Shown here in pieces: positions 5,540-5,542 of a stretch of 5,542 nt of DNA. A program made the translations under genes and the position numbers. The first letter of the stretch is position 1. Every line of letters starts with the position of its first letter. The notes under the pieces were generated by a model. It had not been told where the DNA came from. It was given only the letters and a program-made list of their open reading frames with translations, and did no database searches. Origin of the DNA: an uncultured Mailhella sp. (GTDB lineage: Bacteria > Desulfobacterota > Desulfovibrionia > Desulfovibrionales > Desulfovibrionaceae); assembly GCA_910579055.1 (NCBI GenBank), contig CAJTSU010000159.1:2554-8095 (forward strand), in the 5' to 3' direction.

Positions 5540-5542
5540 TAG

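Larger units (their letters stand above)
5237..5542. other. Low-GC intergenic segment at the window end
   Basis: By hand count GC is about 37% over 5301-5500, far below the flanking genes, then about 74% over 5501-5542. Contents are a possible small frame (5286-5492), a 6-bp stem TTCCGA/TCGGAA with a 5-base loop (5294-5310) followed by AT-rich DNA, an isolated TTGACA (5424-5429) with no good partner -10 box, and the inverted repeats at 5475-5539. The stem at 5294-5310 lies 58 bp past the DUF554 stop but has no clean U-run. Confidence 0.5.

Overview
The window is a GC-rich bacterial chromosomal segment. Its Sec and arginine genes look like those of a Gram-negative anaerobe of the Desulfovibrionaceae type. 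That placement is inferred from protein character, GC content and the yajC-secD-secF order, not from a marker gene, so treat it as tentative. All five confident genes are intact, and four of the five end in TAG.

Left half (minus strand, 3441 down to 154): yajC, secD and secF form the accessory module of the Sec translocon, transcribed in that order. secD and secF are 10 bp apart. yajC and secD are separated by 200 bp that hold hairpins and no convincing gene. Together the products form the SecDF-YajC membrane complex, which uses the proton gradient to pull translocating proteins out on the periplasmic side. A 9-bp GC-rich hairpin with a GCAA loop lies just past secF and probably marks the operon's 3' end. 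Positions 1-153 hold no gene.

Centre (3442-3610): a 169-bp divergent intergenic region separates yajC from argB. It carries three successive hairpins. The one nearest yajC, read toward yajC, looks like an intrinsic terminator or attenuator.

Right half (plus strand, 3611 to 5236): argB (N-acetylglutamate kinase, arginine biosynthesis) is followed after 15 bp by a DUF554/YqgA-type multi-pass membrane protein, probably in the same transcript.

Right end (5237-5542): the composition drops to about 37% GC over 5301-5500. This stretch contains a possible 68-residue single-pass membrane peptide, a perfect 9-bp inverted repeat, and then a GC-rich nested repeat that runs to the window edge.

The most unusual protein feature is in SecF. 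It carries about 50 extra residues just after the usual second membrane helix, and these look like a duplicated two-helix unit. The most unusual DNA feature is an exact 16-base repeat shared by the yajC-secD spacer hairpin and the secD coding region. I saw no CRISPR array, insertion sequence, tRNA, rRNA or defence system.
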